Part shown: piece by piece, positions 16,378 through 25,410 of the stretch
Layout of the letters: every line of letters begins with the position of its first letter
How positions within the stretch are numbered: the first letter of the stretch is position 1
Source of the DNA: Nonlabens sp. YIK11
GTDB taxonomy: Bacteria; Bacteroidota; Bacteroidia; Flavobacteriales; Flavobacteriaceae
Direction of reading: 5' to 3'
Length of the DNA stretch: 64,000 bases
Assembly (NCBI RefSeq): GCF_001413925.1
Contig: NZ_LBMJ01000001.1
Location: 310,001-374,000 of the forward strand
Notes under the pieces: generated by a model
The model's database searches: none
What the model was told of the DNA's origin: nothing
Seen by the model: the letters and a program-made list of their open reading frames with translations, nothing else
Position numbers and translations under genes: made by a program

Positions 16378-17148
16378 ATGAATAGCAGGTTTGCTGGAAT
16401 ACTTTTTTTGCTCTTCTTGAGTACCTGCATGAATATTTCACAGGCGCAACTAGGTTTTTCTCATGAAGTAGGTGTTATCGCGGGCCCAGTTGCTTTTCAA
16501 AGCGATTACGGTGAACGTTATGACTTTGATACCAACAAAGGAAATGTTGGTATAGGAATTGGGCTGATTCACTACATCAACTTTGCCTACCGTGCAGACT
16601 GTAATTGCTACAGCCGTGACACCTACTGGAACGACCATTTCAAAATTAGATCCCAACTCGCCTATCACGTGACCACCTTAAATCACTTGAGCGAACTTGC
16701 AGAACGCAACAGTATAGGTGGTTTACAGCTACGTTCTATGGAAGGAAAGGCAAAGGTCTTTGAAGCTGGCGCACACCTGGAGTATTATCCATGGAGCATA
16801 CGTGATTTCCAAAATGGTGGTTACAAATGGGCTCCATATGTAGGCTTAGGCTTACACTATGCCAACTACAAACCAGAAGCTGAAAGTTCTCTGGGACCAT
16901 TAGGCAACAGTATCACTACATTTCCCACGTTCATTGATCGTATAGATACCGATCGAGGCAGTACACTGGCCTATGTAGCAGATCTAGGCGTGAGATACAA
17001 GTTGACTCCATTAAGTGATTTGTTGATCTCTTCTGCCTGGCATTATTATGATGACAACTACGTGGATGGCTTGAGTCCCAACAATCCCAATAACCGCAAC
17101 GACGACTGGATCTGGTGGTTCAACATAGGTTACATCTATTATTTGTAA
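16378..17148 (+). CDS. Secreted outer-membrane beta-barrel-like protein, possibly THC0290_0291 family
   Basis: 256 residues with a signal peptide of about 23 residues (ILFLLFLSTCMNISQA). The mature part is rich in Tyr, Trp, Asn and Gly in alternating patterns (YVGLGLHYANY, YVADLGVRYKL, WWFNIGYIYYL) and ends in an aromatic-hydrophobic strand, as small outer-membrane barrels do. A CNCYSRDTYWNDH segment near residues 76-88 holds the only cysteines of the mature part. The gene diverges from gdhA, a neighbourhood I associate with the THC0290_0291 family; that name is from memory. Function unknown. Confidence 0.7.
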   Translation: MNSRFAGILFLLFLSTCMNISQAQLGFSHEVGVIAGPVAFQSDYGERYDFDTNKGNVGIGIGLIHYINFAYRADCNCYSRDTYWNDHFKIRSQLAYHVTTLNHLSELAERNSIGGLQLRSMEGKAKVFEAGAHLEYYPWSIRDFQNGGYKWAPYVGLGLHYANYKPEAESSLGPLGNSITTFPTFIDRIDTDRGSTLAYVADLGVRYKLTPLSDLLISSAWHYYDDNYVDGLSPNNPNNRNDDWIWWFNIGYIYYL

Positions 17149-17186
17149 ACAGCTTTTTAGCTTGTCGTAGTACTTTTAGAAAGTAT

Positions 17187-17202
17187 CGCTTTCGCGAAAG
17201 CG
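17187..17202. repeat. Dispersed palindrome, exact copy (intergenic)
   Basis: CGCTTTCGCGAAAGCG between two convergent genes, 38 nt from each stop codon. Confidence 0.95.
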
Positions 17203-17240
17203 AATCCATTAAAACACACGTACTTCATTATGGATTTTAT

Positions 17241-18383
17241 CTAGGCCAATGCCTGTTTCAAATCATCAATTAGATCGTCAATATCCTCAATTCCAACAGA
17301 CAAGCGGATCAAAGAATCCACGATTCCTGTTTTTTCACGCTCTTCTTTAGGAATACTGGCATGGGTCATGGTTGCGGGATGACCAGCGAGCGATTCCACG
17401 CCACCTAGGCTCTCGGCCAGCGTAAAGACTTTCAAACGCTCTACCAACTGGACGGCGCTTTCCCTGGTGTCTGCTTTAGTAGTGAAGGACACCATGCCGC
17501 CATAATCCGTCATCTGTTTTGAGCAAATATTATGGTTGGGATGGTCTTCAAAACCTGGCCAGTATACTTTATCCACTTTAGGATGAGACTTGAGAAAGTG
17601 AGCTACCGCTTTTCCATTCTCGCAATGACGCTGCATTCTAACGTGTAGGGTCTTAATACCTCGCAGTGTCAAAAAACAATCTTGAGGTCCTGGAACGGCA
17701 CCGCTGGCATTCTGGATGAAGTAAAGCCTGTCTGCAAGATCTTGATCCTTTACCACTAGCGCACCCATGACTACATCGCTATGGCCGCCCAGATATTTTG
17801 TAGCGCTATGCATCACAATATCTGCACCTAGGTCCAGTGGTTGCTGTAAGTATGGAGTAGCAAAAGTGTTGTCAACCGCGAGCAACAATTTATTACGTTC
17901 AGCAATTTGAGCCACTGCGGCGACATCAATGATATTCATCATGGGATTAGTAGGTGTCTCGATCCAGATGAGCTTTGTACTTTCATTTACAAAAGACTCT
18001 ATCTTGCTCGCATCACTCATTCCCACAAACCGAAACTTGATCCCAAAATCCTCATAGATTTTAGTAAACAATCTATAGGAACCACCATATAGGTCATTTG
18101 TACAAAGCACCTCATCGCTTGGCTTCAATAATTTGAGTACCGCGTCAATTGCTGCCAATCCAGATCCAAAAGCCAATCCATACGTGCCATTTTCCAAACT
18201 GGCCAATGACTTCTCCAACGCCGTTCTAGTTGGGTTGCCACTGCGAGCATATGCAAACTCTGGATGCTGGCCTATTTTCTCTTGTTTGAAAGTACTGGTC
18301 TGGTATATAGGTGGCATCACACTATGGTAGGCTGGATCAATATTTTCCTGGCCGCCGTGAATCGTTTTGGTATTGAATTTCAT
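17241..18383 (-). CDS. Trans-sulfuration PLP enzyme (cystathionine gamma-synthase/lyase)
   Basis: 380 residues from [11 protein letters not shown]; an ATG five codons earlier (18398) is possible but the family usually starts at this motif. Fold type I PLP enzyme of the Cys/Met metabolism family: [28 protein letters not shown], the cofactor aspartate in [15 protein letters not shown], and the PLP lysine in [13 protein letters not shown] (about residue 196). C-terminal [17 protein letters not shown] is typical of MetB/CGL. Synthase and lyase activities cannot be told apart by eye. Monocistronic, ending opposite the 16378 gene. Confidence 0.9.
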   Translation of the reverse strand: MKFNTKTIHGGQENIDPAYHSVMPPIYQTSTFKQEKIGQHPEFAYARSGNPTRTALEKSLASLENGTYGLAFGSGLAAIDAVLKLLKPSDEVLCTNDLYGGSYRLFTKIYEDFGIKFRFVGMSDASKIESFVNESTKLIWIETPTNPMMNIIDVAAVAQIAERNKLLLAVDNTFATPYLQQPLDLGADIVMHSATKYLGGHSDVVMGALVVKDQDLADRLYFIQNASGAVPGPQDCFLTLRGIKTLHVRMQRHCENGKAVAHFLKSHPKVDKVYWPGFEDHPNHNICSKQMTDYGGMVSFTTKADTRESAVQLVERLKVFTLAESLGGVESLAGHPATMTHASIPKEEREKTGIVDSLIRLSVGIEDIDDLIDDLKQALA

Positions 18384-18442
18384 CGTTTTGTTTTCCATTA
18401 AGTATTCCTCGTTGGTTGAGAGACTATAGTTCCATCCTCGAT

Positions 18443-18898
18443 CTACAGGGTTTTTCTAATAGCAAGTGCATATCCCAGGTGAATACCTTCATGGATGTTT
18501 ACCAGATTGATGGAGTCTTCAATCGATGATAGGGAATAACCCTTACTTGTGGTATACTTTTTAAAATTGCTAAAAGCGCCATTCTCATAATCCTTTACAG
18601 TAGTTTCCAACATGGGAACCAACTGGTTTTTAAAAGAAGTAATTTCATTTTCTGTTAAGTCCTTCTCTGGTCTGGTGCCATGTTTATATTGCAGGATCAC
18701 GTCTTTGGACATCAATTGTTCCAAACCAGACAAACCGTACATCAATCCCTGCTGGGTGACCATGCAATGCACGACATTCCAAATAATATTGTTGGAAAAA
18801 CCTTTTGGTACCTTGTTGAGTTCCTCTGTAGTGAGGTTGTCTATTAATGTTATAAAGTGTTTACGGGTGATGAGAAGATGTTCAAATCTGCTATCCAT
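18443..18898 (-). CDS. DinB-superfamily protein
   Basis: 151 residues, predicted four-helix bundle of the DinB/YfiT type (DNA-damage-inducible B fold, unrelated to polymerase IV). The three expected metal-site histidines are plausible at HCMVTQQ (about H49) and HEGIHLGYAL (about H136 and H140), with the last two in the family's H-x3-H spacing. Members are metal-dependent transferases or thiol-related enzymes; no substrate can be inferred. Upstream gene of the leftward trans-sulfuration enzyme, with about 45 nt between them, and divergent from the ArsC-like gene. Confidence 0.7.
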   Translation of the reverse strand: MDSRFEHLLITRKHFITLIDNLTTEELNKVPKGFSNNIIWNVVHCMVTQQGLMYGLSGLEQLMSKDVILQYKHGTRPEKDLTENEITSFKNQLVPMLETTVKDYENGAFSNFKKYTTSKGYSLSSIEDSINLVNIHEGIHLGYALAIRKTL

Positions 18899-18941
18899 GG
18901 GATTCGTTTTTATAAAGGTATCATTTAAGGATGTGCTGTCG

Positions 18942-18949
18942 TAATTTTG
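18942..18949 (+). promoter_or_regulatory. Promoter -7 element abutting a start codon
   Basis: TAATTTTG matches TAnnTTTG and is only 4 nt before the ATG at 18954, so transcription would begin at or next to the start codon (leaderless). Confidence 0.4.
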
Positions 18950-18953
18950 CTAT

Positions 18954-19313
18954 ATGGAAAATCTATTTATCTACTTAGACAGCTGCAATACCTGTCAGCG
19001 TATTTTAAAAGAATTGGAGTTGCCAGATACTGTGACTTTACAAAACACAAAGGAACATCCTATCACAAAAGAACAACTCGAGTACCTCAAAAAACAAAGT
19101 GGTTCTTATGAATCTCTATTCAATCGTCGCGCCCAATTGTATCGCGGTCGCAACCTACATGAAAAAGACCTGAGTGAAGCTGATTATAAAGATCTGTTAC
19201 TAGATCATTATACATTCATCAAACGCCCTATACTTATTTATAACGATCAAGCTTATATAGGTAATGCAAAAAAAGTGGTGGCAGAGGCAAAAAAGGCAGT
19301 AGCTAATGACTAA
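18954..19313 (+). CDS. ArsC/Spx-family thioredoxin-fold protein
   Basis: 119 residues with the family's N-terminal CxxC, C11-N-T-C14 in YLDSCNTCQRIL, and the conserved arginine region in KRPILIYNDQAYIG. Members are glutaredoxin-dependent arsenate reductases or Spx-type regulators. No ars genes are nearby, so a general redox or regulatory role is as likely as arsenate reduction. Its end overlaps the EamA transporter start by 8 nt, so the two are coupled. Confidence 0.85.
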   Translation: MENLFIYLDSCNTCQRILKELELPDTVTLQNTKEHPITKEQLEYLKKQSGSYESLFNRRAQLYRGRNLHEKDLSEADYKDLLLDHYTFIKRPILIYNDQAYIGNAKKVVAEAKKAVAND

Positions 19314-20229
19314 ACGCCAGATAGCGCTCGTTTGCGCCACACTTGTCGCGTTATTCTATGCGATCAATTTTTCATCTGCAAAAGAAGTCACGCCAGAACA
19401 TATAGGTCCGTTTGGATTGACTTGGTATCGGGTGGTTTTTACCTGCGCGATATTCTGGACCATATCTTTATTTGCCGGGCCCAAAGAAAAAGTGCCTTTT
19501 AAGGAATTGCCTCTTATAGCATTAGCTGCGTTTTGTGGTGTAGGGTTCAACATGGTGACCTTTATGTGGGGTCTATCATTAACCACGCCCATAACTGCAT
19601 CTGTATTAATGGTCACTACTCCTATCATTGTAGCAGTATTGAGCGCCATTTTTCTCAAAGAACATCTACACTTCTGGAAGGTATTGGGAATAGGACTCGG
19701 TTTTAGTGGTGCTGCATTTTTAATCTTTCTTTCCTCAACACCCAATCAGGTTGCGGCAGATCCCTTTTTAGGGAATGTTCTTATTTTCTTGAATGCACTG
19801 TCCTATTCATTCTATATTTTACTAGCCAAAAAACTCACCAAAAAATACCACGTATTCACACTTATGAAATGGCTGTATCTGTTTGGCGTGTTATTCATCA
19901 CACCATTTGGGATCCAGCAAGGTTTAGGTTTTGATGTTTCTAATGCCTCGAGTCATGTGATTCTCAATATTGCCTATGTGGTCATCTTTGCGACCTTTGG
20001 TACGTATATGCTCAACATTATTGCCATACGCACTCTCAAGCCTAGTGTTGTTGCGGTATTTGTGTATTTGCAGCCGTTACTTGCGGCACTTATAGCAGTA
20101 GCATTGGGAACTGATGAGCTTACTTGGGTGAAAGCTGCAGCTGGTGCGGTAATATTTCTGGGTGTGTATCTGGCGGGAAAGAAATCCAAAAGAGAATTGT
20201 CTGAAAAACTATTAAGCGATTCAAACTAG
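19306..20229 (+). CDS. EamA/DMT-superfamily transporter
   Basis: 307 residues with ten hydrophobic helices in two EamA halves (about 5-140 and 155-295), including GLSLTTPITASVLMVTTPI in the first and YLQPLLAALIAVALG in the second. Inner-membrane exporter or permease of metabolites; substrate not predictable. Translationally coupled to the preceding ArsC/Spx-like gene. Confidence 0.88.
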   Translation: MTKRQIALVCATLVALFYAINFSSAKEVTPEHIGPFGLTWYRVVFTCAIFWTISLFAGPKEKVPFKELPLIALAAFCGVGFNMVTFMWGLSLTTPITASVLMVTTPIIVAVLSAIFLKEHLHFWKVLGIGLGFSGAAFLIFLSSTPNQVAADPFLGNVLIFLNALSYSFYILLAKKLTKKYHVFTLMKWLYLFGVLFITPFGIQQGLGFDVSNASSHVILNIAYVVIFATFGTYMLNIIAIRTLKPSVVAVFVYLQPLLAALIAVALGTDELTWVKAAAGAVIFLGVYLAGKKSKRELSEKLLSDSN

Positions 20230-20256
20230 ATTGTTGACCTAAAAATCAAAAAACGG

Positions 20257-20688
20257 TTATTGTTTCTGTTTGGCTTGAATGAGGGCTACCCATTTTATAG
20301 CCTCTCCTAAATCTGTGACAGACTTAAAATTCACAGGCACGAATCTTGATTCTAGAATCGCATTTGTGATACCATTTCTGGTATTGTCAACCACACAATA
20401 ACCACAAAGATATTTGTGAGCTAGATTTTTAAGCCGGATCCATTCGACTGGTTTGACAGAGTACTTTCTAGTGCGGTTAGCGATCCATACTCTTCTCTTC
20501 ACCACGTTGTATTGTTCATAGTATGCTAATGCTTTATCAAGAACTTGATACACATGATCTGCGCAACCTACCACACCTTCCTTAAGCTCTGTGACAAACA
20601 TATCTTCCATTAAATATACATCGCCAAAATCAAATTCTAGCTTGCATAAAATCAGGTCACTATAGTCAGACTCTTCAATGGAAATCAT
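20257..20688 (-). CDS. Unknown protein, paralogue of the 20805 gene
   Basis: 143 residues, not recognised. It aligns end to end with the next gene upstream at roughly half the positions: WIANR..KYSVKP..W, KYL.GYCVVD.T..G, AILES.FVP..FKSVT.LG.AI.W. The predicted alternation of strands and helices, ending in an amphipathic helix, recalls small STAS/SpoIIAA-like folds, but that is a guess. No signal peptide or membrane segment. Transcribed leftward after its paralogue with a gap of about 116 nt. Facing genes are the EamA transporter (convergent) and a thioesterase. Confidence 0.7.
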   Translation of the reverse strand: MISIEESDYSDLILCKLEFDFGDVYLMEDMFVTELKEGVVGCADHVYQVLDKALAYYEQYNVVKRRVWIANRTRKYSVKPVEWIRLKNLAHKYLCGYCVVDNTRNGITNAILESRFVPVNFKSVTDLGEAIKWVALIQAKQKQ

Positions 20689-20804
20689 TTGTCAAAAATA
20701 ACAAACCCTTGAAAATAGTAAGTTCTAAGCGATGTTTATTGGTTAAAAAATCGATGGACGACACTAATGGATACCTAATCTTTTACAGGTCAGTGCCTTG
20801 CTTG

Positions 20805-21224
20805 TTATTTCATTTGACGCTTAAGTGCCCAGTCGATGGCATCACCTAGACTGGTTACAGATTTGAACGCAATAGGCACAAATTTAGACTCCAGAATAGC
20901 ACTCATGACACCATGTTGCGTATCATCAACGACGCAATAGCCATATAGGTATTTCCTAAGGTGACCAAATTTGAGCCAGCCGGTAGGTTTCACAGAATAT
21001 TTGTGAATACGGTTAGCGATGTACAGCTTTTTATGGAAGAGTTCCATTTTATTGTAGTACGCAACGCTCTCATCCACCACTTGTGTAGCTTCTTCTACAC
21101 CAAAAACAAAACCTTCATAAACTTCAGACACGATAAAGTCCTTGCACAAATAAAACTCACCAAACCGGAACTCCAGCTTCTTCAAGATATGTTTACGGTA
21201 GATGGAGTTCTCAATGGATGGCAT
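20805..21224 (-). CDS. Unknown protein, paralogue of the 20257 gene
   Basis: 139 residues, not recognised. Tandem paralogue of the 20257 gene with the same core: KLEF.FG..YL, IANR.HKYSVKP, KYLYGYCVVDDT, AILESKFVP, FKSVTSLGDAIDWA. Cytosolic by composition. Duplication followed by clear divergence implies two related roles. It starts 18 nt beyond the stop codon of the thioesterase gene, so all three may be co-transcribed leftward. Confidence 0.7.
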   Translation of the reverse strand: MPSIENSIYRKHILKKLEFRFGEFYLCKDFIVSEVYEGFVFGVEEATQVVDESVAYYNKMELFHKKLYIANRIHKYSVKPTGWLKFGHLRKYLYGYCVVDDTQHGVMSAILESKFVPIAFKSVTSLGDAIDWALKRQMK

Positions 21225-21241
21225 AAGGAAAGTTCGGTTGA

Positions 21242-21724
21242 CTATTGATTACCTAGGTCTTCTGGCAATTGACCGTGAGACCTGGTTTCTTTAAGGTGAA
21301 TTTCTTTAAAATCGTCAGATTTAGGTAAATGATCAATCATCTTATAAAGATCTTCATGCAGCGCTGTGATGCGGCGTTCCTTAAGATTCATCCAGGCACC
21401 AGTCATCAATCCGCGAGCGAGATTCTTCCCTTTGTGATCATAAAAATTATGTCTAAAGCTAAACAAACTACCATCTTCACTCATCCCAGTTAGCTCACAA
21501 CTTACAGTTATGGGTTGACCCTGGTGAATTTCCTTGAAATAATATATGTTTTCGTTAAAAATGACAGGCCCAGTTTGATATTCCTGCATTTGCTGTTGAC
21601 CAAAACCATTCTCTATCAAATACGCCATACGGGTATGGCTCATAAAATTTTGATAGGCACTGTTTGCCATATGACGGTTTGCATCCAGATCACTCCAGCG
21701 TACGTCAAATTTTTTGGTATACAT
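21242..21724 (-). CDS. Hot-dog-fold acyl-CoA thioesterase
   Basis: 160 residues from MYTKKFDVRWSDLDANRHM; the longer frame from 21745 adds MRVYFNF, which is not typical. The 4HBT catalytic signature is visible: an aspartate in RWSDLDANRHMANSAYQNF, then the beta-strand NENIYYFKEIHQGQPITVSCE. Hydrolyses acyl-CoA thioesters; chain length unknown. Followed closely by the two unknown paralogues. Confidence 0.85.
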   Translation of the reverse strand: MYTKKFDVRWSDLDANRHMANSAYQNFMSHTRMAYLIENGFGQQQMQEYQTGPVIFNENIYYFKEIHQGQPITVSCELTGMSEDGSLFSFRHNFYDHKGKNLARGLMTGAWMNLKERRITALHEDLYKMIDHLPKSDDFKEIHLKETRSHGQLPEDLGNQ

Positions 21725-21800
21725 AAAATTGAAATAAACGCGCAAGGTAGAAAAGGTGCGCTTGACAGCTGGTAATTTTTAAAAAAGCTTATGATAATTA

Positions 21801-21816
21801 CGCTTTCGCGAAAGCG
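21801..21816. repeat. Dispersed palindrome, exact copy (intergenic)
   Basis: CGCTTTCGCGAAAGCG, 8 nt beyond the MATE transporter stop codon. Confidence 0.95.
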
Positions 21817-21824
21817 AACTCTTC

Positions 21825-23237
21825 TTAAACCTCTTCCTTACCCATAGACATATCTTTCTCTGGAGCCTCGTACAATTTTTGCATCGCCTTCCATAAAAAG
21901 TAAGCGGTAATGATCGTGCTGGAAATATCTGCAATGGGAAAACTGATCCACACGCCGTCAATCCCATAATAATGACTGAGCAATAGCAATAAAGGTATCA
22001 AGATAATTCCCGTACGCAGTGTGGTGAGTAAAAATGCTGGCAAGGCTTTACCTATCGCCTGGTAATAAGCAGCGCCTATGAGCTGGATCGCAATGATGGG
22101 AACCGCAAAAAACACGGTGCGTATCGCTACTGTGGTTTGATCAATAACTGCCTGGTTATCGATAAAAACTCCAGCAATTTCACTGGCAAAAACAAATAGC
22201 AGCACAAAAATCAACACCCCTAAAATGCAGGCATATTTTATAGACGTGTAAATCACGGCACGCACGCGTTTCCATTGCCGTGCCCCGTAATTATAGCCTG
22301 CTATAGGTAGGAAACCCTGCGTGATTCCCAGCACTGGAAAGATGGCAAACATCATCAAACGACCTATGATCCCAAAGGCCGATACGCTGTCCTCGCCGCC
22401 CAGTTCAAACAGAATGTTGTTCAAAATGAGGTACAAAACACTGGTGGTTGCCTGTCTGCCTAAAGTGACAAAACCTAGACCACCTATTTCCTTAAGAATC
22501 ATCCAGTCAGGTAAAAGTTGTTTTAAAGAAGGCATCAACTCGCTGCGACCAGATAGAAAGAACCAGGCGATATACATAAAACATAGACCGTAACTTACCG
22601 TGGTAGCCCATGCCGCACCTTCCATGCCCATATCCAGCCTGTTGATCAATATATAATCCAACAGCAAATTCCCGACAGATGGAATCATCATGGCGATCAT
22701 GGCGTGTTTTGGAGCGCCTTCGGCGCGTATAACGTTATTGCCCATCATGCACAACGCGAGAATGGGAACCCCATAAAGAACAATGCGATAGTAGATTTTG
22801 GCAGGTTCAAAAATATCTCCTTTCCCGCCAAATGCCGGAACCAGATCATTGATAAAAAACAGCCCCAAAATCACCAGCACTGTCGTGATAACAATCGTCA
22901 ATGATAGCTGATTACCAAAAGTGCGCTTGGCCTTAGCACGATCATCAGCACCTAATGTTCGAGAGATAATACTCGCGCCGCCTATTCCTATTGCCATACC
23001 TAAGGCGGCAATAAAAAACGATACGGGCAAAACCACATTGATGGCTGCGATGGCTACAGATCCTATCCAATTGCCTACAAAAATGGTATCCACTAAAATA
23101 TTAAGGGACATTACCAGAATACCAATCGAGGCCGGCACGGCTTGCTTGACCAACAAACTAGGAATCGATTCGGTTCCTAAAAGGGCGCTTTTTTCTTGGG
23201 ATAGATTGGGTGTGGCCAATGAATGATCTTTCCGCAA
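21825..23237 (-). CDS. MATE-family efflux transporter
   Basis: 470 residues with twelve hydrophobic helices and MATE signatures (PASIGILVMSLNILVDTIFVGNWIGS near 36-61, and GITQGFLPIAGYNYGARQWKRV in the second half). Exports drugs or metabolites in exchange for Na+ or H+. No ATG lies near the front: the longest frame starts with TTG at 23237, and another TTG at 23219 is possible, so the true start is uncertain. The nearby leftward thioesterase may belong to the same transcript. Confidence 0.9.
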   Translation of the reverse strand: MRKDHSLATPNLSQEKSALLGTESIPSLLVKQAVPASIGILVMSLNILVDTIFVGNWIGSVAIAAINVVLPVSFFIAALGMAIGIGGASIISRTLGADDRAKAKRTFGNQLSLTIVITTVLVILGLFFINDLVPAFGGKGDIFEPAKIYYRIVLYGVPILALCMMGNNVIRAEGAPKHAMIAMMIPSVGNLLLDYILINRLDMGMEGAAWATTVSYGLCFMYIAWFFLSGRSELMPSLKQLLPDWMILKEIGGLGFVTLGRQATTSVLYLILNNILFELGGEDSVSAFGIIGRLMMFAIFPVLGITQGFLPIAGYNYGARQWKRVRAVIYTSIKYACILGVLIFVLLFVFASEIAGVFIDNQAVIDQTTVAIRTVFFAVPIIAIQLIGAAYYQAIGKALPAFLLTTLRTGIILIPLLLLLSHYYGIDGVWISFPIADISSTIITAYFLWKAMQKLYEAPEKDMSMGKEEV

Positions 23238-23324
23238 ATCTAATTACAAAGCAGCATTATAATAAGGATTAACGGTTCTTTAAAAACTAGGCCTTTTAAA
23301 AATGAATATCTTGAAAATAAAAAG

Positions 23325-24071
23325 ATGAAAAATAAAAGCGAGCTTCAAGGAATTCAAATACCCTATGAATATAAGGACCAGAAATATGTAGGATACCTTT
23401 CCCTACCAGATGATGCCGTCGCACCCAAACCAGGTGTAATGGTATGTCCAGAATTTTGGGGAATGACAGATTACATCAAATGGCGAGCAGATGAATATGC
23501 CGCTCTAGGTTATGCTGCTCTTGTCGTTGACTTTTATGGTAATGGCATGGTCGCAAAAGATGCCGAGGAAGCTACAAAGCTTTCAGAAAAAGTAAAAAAA
23601 GATCCAGATCACGCAGTGGCTCTATTTCAAGCAGCCATGGATGCTTTCCATAGGGAATCCATAGTAGATGCAGGAAACACGGCTGCTGTAGGCTACTGTT
23701 TTGGAGGTGCGATGGCATTAAGCATGGCAAATGCAGGATTACCACTTAAAGCTGTGATGGCCTTTCATTCCAAAGTCGAGCTTCCCATCATGCCTAACGA
23801 GAAGCTTGCCGCAAAAATCGTCGTTGCAAACGGCGCAGACGATCCTTTTGTATCAGAAGAAAGTATTGAGGCCTGGACAAATGCCATGGATGCCATCGAC
23901 GTGAACTATGAATATGTCACCTATCCTGAAGTCAAACATGCCTACACCAACAAAAACGCTAATGCCAAGGCTGAGAAATATGACCTGCCGCTAGATTATG
24001 ATGCAGAAGCAGATAAAGATTCCTGGAACCGCGTTCAAGACCTATTAGCCGAGGTGTTTTCTAAGGATTAA
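23325..24071 (+). CDS. Dienelactone hydrolase-family protein
   Basis: 248 residues, alpha/beta hydrolase with a cysteine nucleophile in VGYCFGGAMA, the acid in NGADDPFV and the histidine in VKHAYT: the Cys-Asp-His triad of dienelactone hydrolases. MVCPEFWGMTDYIKWRADEYA gives the oxyanion and lid region. Substrate not known; many homologues are general esterases. No signal peptide. Its stop overlaps the hemH stop on the other strand by 4 nt. Confidence 0.88.
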   Translation: MKNKSELQGIQIPYEYKDQKYVGYLSLPDDAVAPKPGVMVCPEFWGMTDYIKWRADEYAALGYAALVVDFYGNGMVAKDAEEATKLSEKVKKDPDHAVALFQAAMDAFHRESIVDAGNTAAVGYCFGGAMALSMANAGLPLKAVMAFHSKVELPIMPNEKLAAKIVVANGADDPFVSEESIEAWTNAMDAIDVNYEYVTYPEVKHAYTNKNANAKAEKYDLPLDYDAEADKDSWNRVQDLLAEVFSKD

Positions 24072-25102
24072 ACCGCGACTGGTTCGCTCATGGCCCATTC
24101 GTCAATCCAGCGGCTCAAGACTTTGACCCAATCTTCACGCGTGTTCAAACACGGTATGACGTGAAACTCCTTACCGCCTACCTCGTGAAAGATTTCCTCG
24201 CCTTCCATAGCGATTTCTTCTAGTGTCTCTAGGCAGTCACTTACAAAAGCTGGCGTGACAATCGCCAGTTTTTTTGTTCCACCTAGTCCCATGCGTTCTA
24301 TGGTACGATCGGTATATGGAGTTAACCATGGATCAAAACCTAATCTAGATTGAAAGGTGGTAGAATAAGTACCATCTTCCATCTCTAGATATTCACCTAC
24401 CAGTCGGGTCACTTCCTTGCACTGGTGGCTGTAGCAAAACTGGTGTGCCGGTGATGGCGTTGCACAACACTTGCCGTCCATCTTGCAGTGACCATTGGTA
24501 ATATCACTTTTTCTAATGTGCCTTTTAGGAACACCATGGTATGAAAACAGTAAATGTTCATAGTCTTTTCCTTCCAGGGATTCCTTTATGGATTCCGATA
24601 GCACGCGTATATAATCTGGATGATTATAGAATGGTGGCATCTGGGTAAAGTTCATGTGCGGGAACTTTTCCTTGCGCAATTCATCAGCTTTTACCACGAT
24701 AGTCTCCGTAGTGGCCATTGCAAATTGCGGATATAAAGGAACTAGTAGCACCTCAGTAACTCCTTGATCATGCAATTCCTGCATTCCTTTTTCTATGGTC
24801 ATGCCGCCATAACGCATGGCCAGCGCAATGGGAACACTGGTATAGGTATCAATTTTCTCCTGTAAACGCTCAGACAACACAATTAATGGGCTGCCTTCTT
24901 CCCACCAGATTTTTGAATATGCCTCGGCACTTTTCTTTGGTCTGGTGTTGAGTACGATTCCCTTAACCAAAATGGCTCTTAATATATAAGGGAGATCAAT
25001 CACACGCTCATCCATAAGAAATTCATCCAGATAACGTTTCACGTCCTTAGGTTCTGGTGTGTCTGGCGATCCTAGATTGACAAGTAAGACTCCTTTTTTC
25101 AT
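24068..25102 (-). CDS. hemH: Ferrochelatase
   Basis: 344 residues. Inserts Fe2+ into protoporphyrin IX. Start MKKGVLLVNLGSPDTP; catalytic His in LFSYHGVPKRHI; Glu in the C-terminal SDCLETLEEI motif. An internal segment just after the catalytic His carries five cysteines (HCKMDGKCC, then FCYSHQC). This is reminiscent of the cysteine clusters that bind [2Fe-2S] in some bacterial ferrochelatases, and I have seen similar segments in flavobacterial HemH. Not linked to the hemD-hemE-hemF block at 55-60 kb. Confidence 0.93.
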   Translation of the reverse strand: MKKGVLLVNLGSPDTPEPKDVKRYLDEFLMDERVIDLPYILRAILVKGIVLNTRPKKSAEAYSKIWWEEGSPLIVLSERLQEKIDTYTSVPIALAMRYGGMTIEKGMQELHDQGVTEVLLVPLYPQFAMATTETIVVKADELRKEKFPHMNFTQMPPFYNHPDYIRVLSESIKESLEGKDYEHLLFSYHGVPKRHIRKSDITNGHCKMDGKCCATPSPAHQFCYSHQCKEVTRLVGEYLEMEDGTYSTTFQSRLGFDPWLTPYTDRTIERMGLGGTKKLAIVTPAFVSDCLETLEEIAMEGEEIFHEVGGKEFHVIPCLNTREDWVKVLSRWIDEWAMSEPVAV

Positions 25103-25410
25103 AAGCTGTGTTTGTACAAAAATAACTGTTTTATGGTCGGTGTTTAAGTAGATTCATTACCTCAATGCTTATGGTTATATCAAATGTTGTTATGGATTTC
25201 GCTTTCGCGCCTGCCTGCCGGTCAGGCAGGAAAGCGTAATCAATCTCAACCTAATGCACAAAAACAAGCATCCAGATAACGTCAGGAACAGAAACCGACA
25301 AAAGCTGCCATCTCAAACACGCATCTACGTTTTTAAACTTGATCCTTTTAATTTCCGTACGGCATCAAACCGTTTACAAATAGTTAAGTACATTTAACCA
25401 AACTATTCCC
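25103..25410. other. 308-nt divergent intergenic region
   Basis: Between hemH (left) and the zinc-ribbon gene (right). It holds the composite palindrome at 25200-25236 and an unconvincing 47-codon frame at 25254-25397. I see no RNA gene or terminator. Promoters for both flanking genes must lie here but no clear TAnnTTTG box was found. Confidence 0.5.
25200..25236. repeat. Composite palindrome: 16-bp repeat carrying a nested hairpin
   Basis: CGCTTTCGCG (25200-25209) and AAAGCG (25231-25236) enclose 21 nt made of CCTGCCTG and CAGGCAGG around a CCGGT loop. Same insertion point as the copy at 815. Lies in the hemH/25411 divergent region. Confidence 0.85.

Noticed and set aside
25254..25397. 47-codon basic open frame between hemH and the zinc-ribbon gene
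   Set aside because: No promoter box, no recognisable sequence pattern and only a short length; chance frames of this size are common. It would be reconsidered if conserved in relatives.
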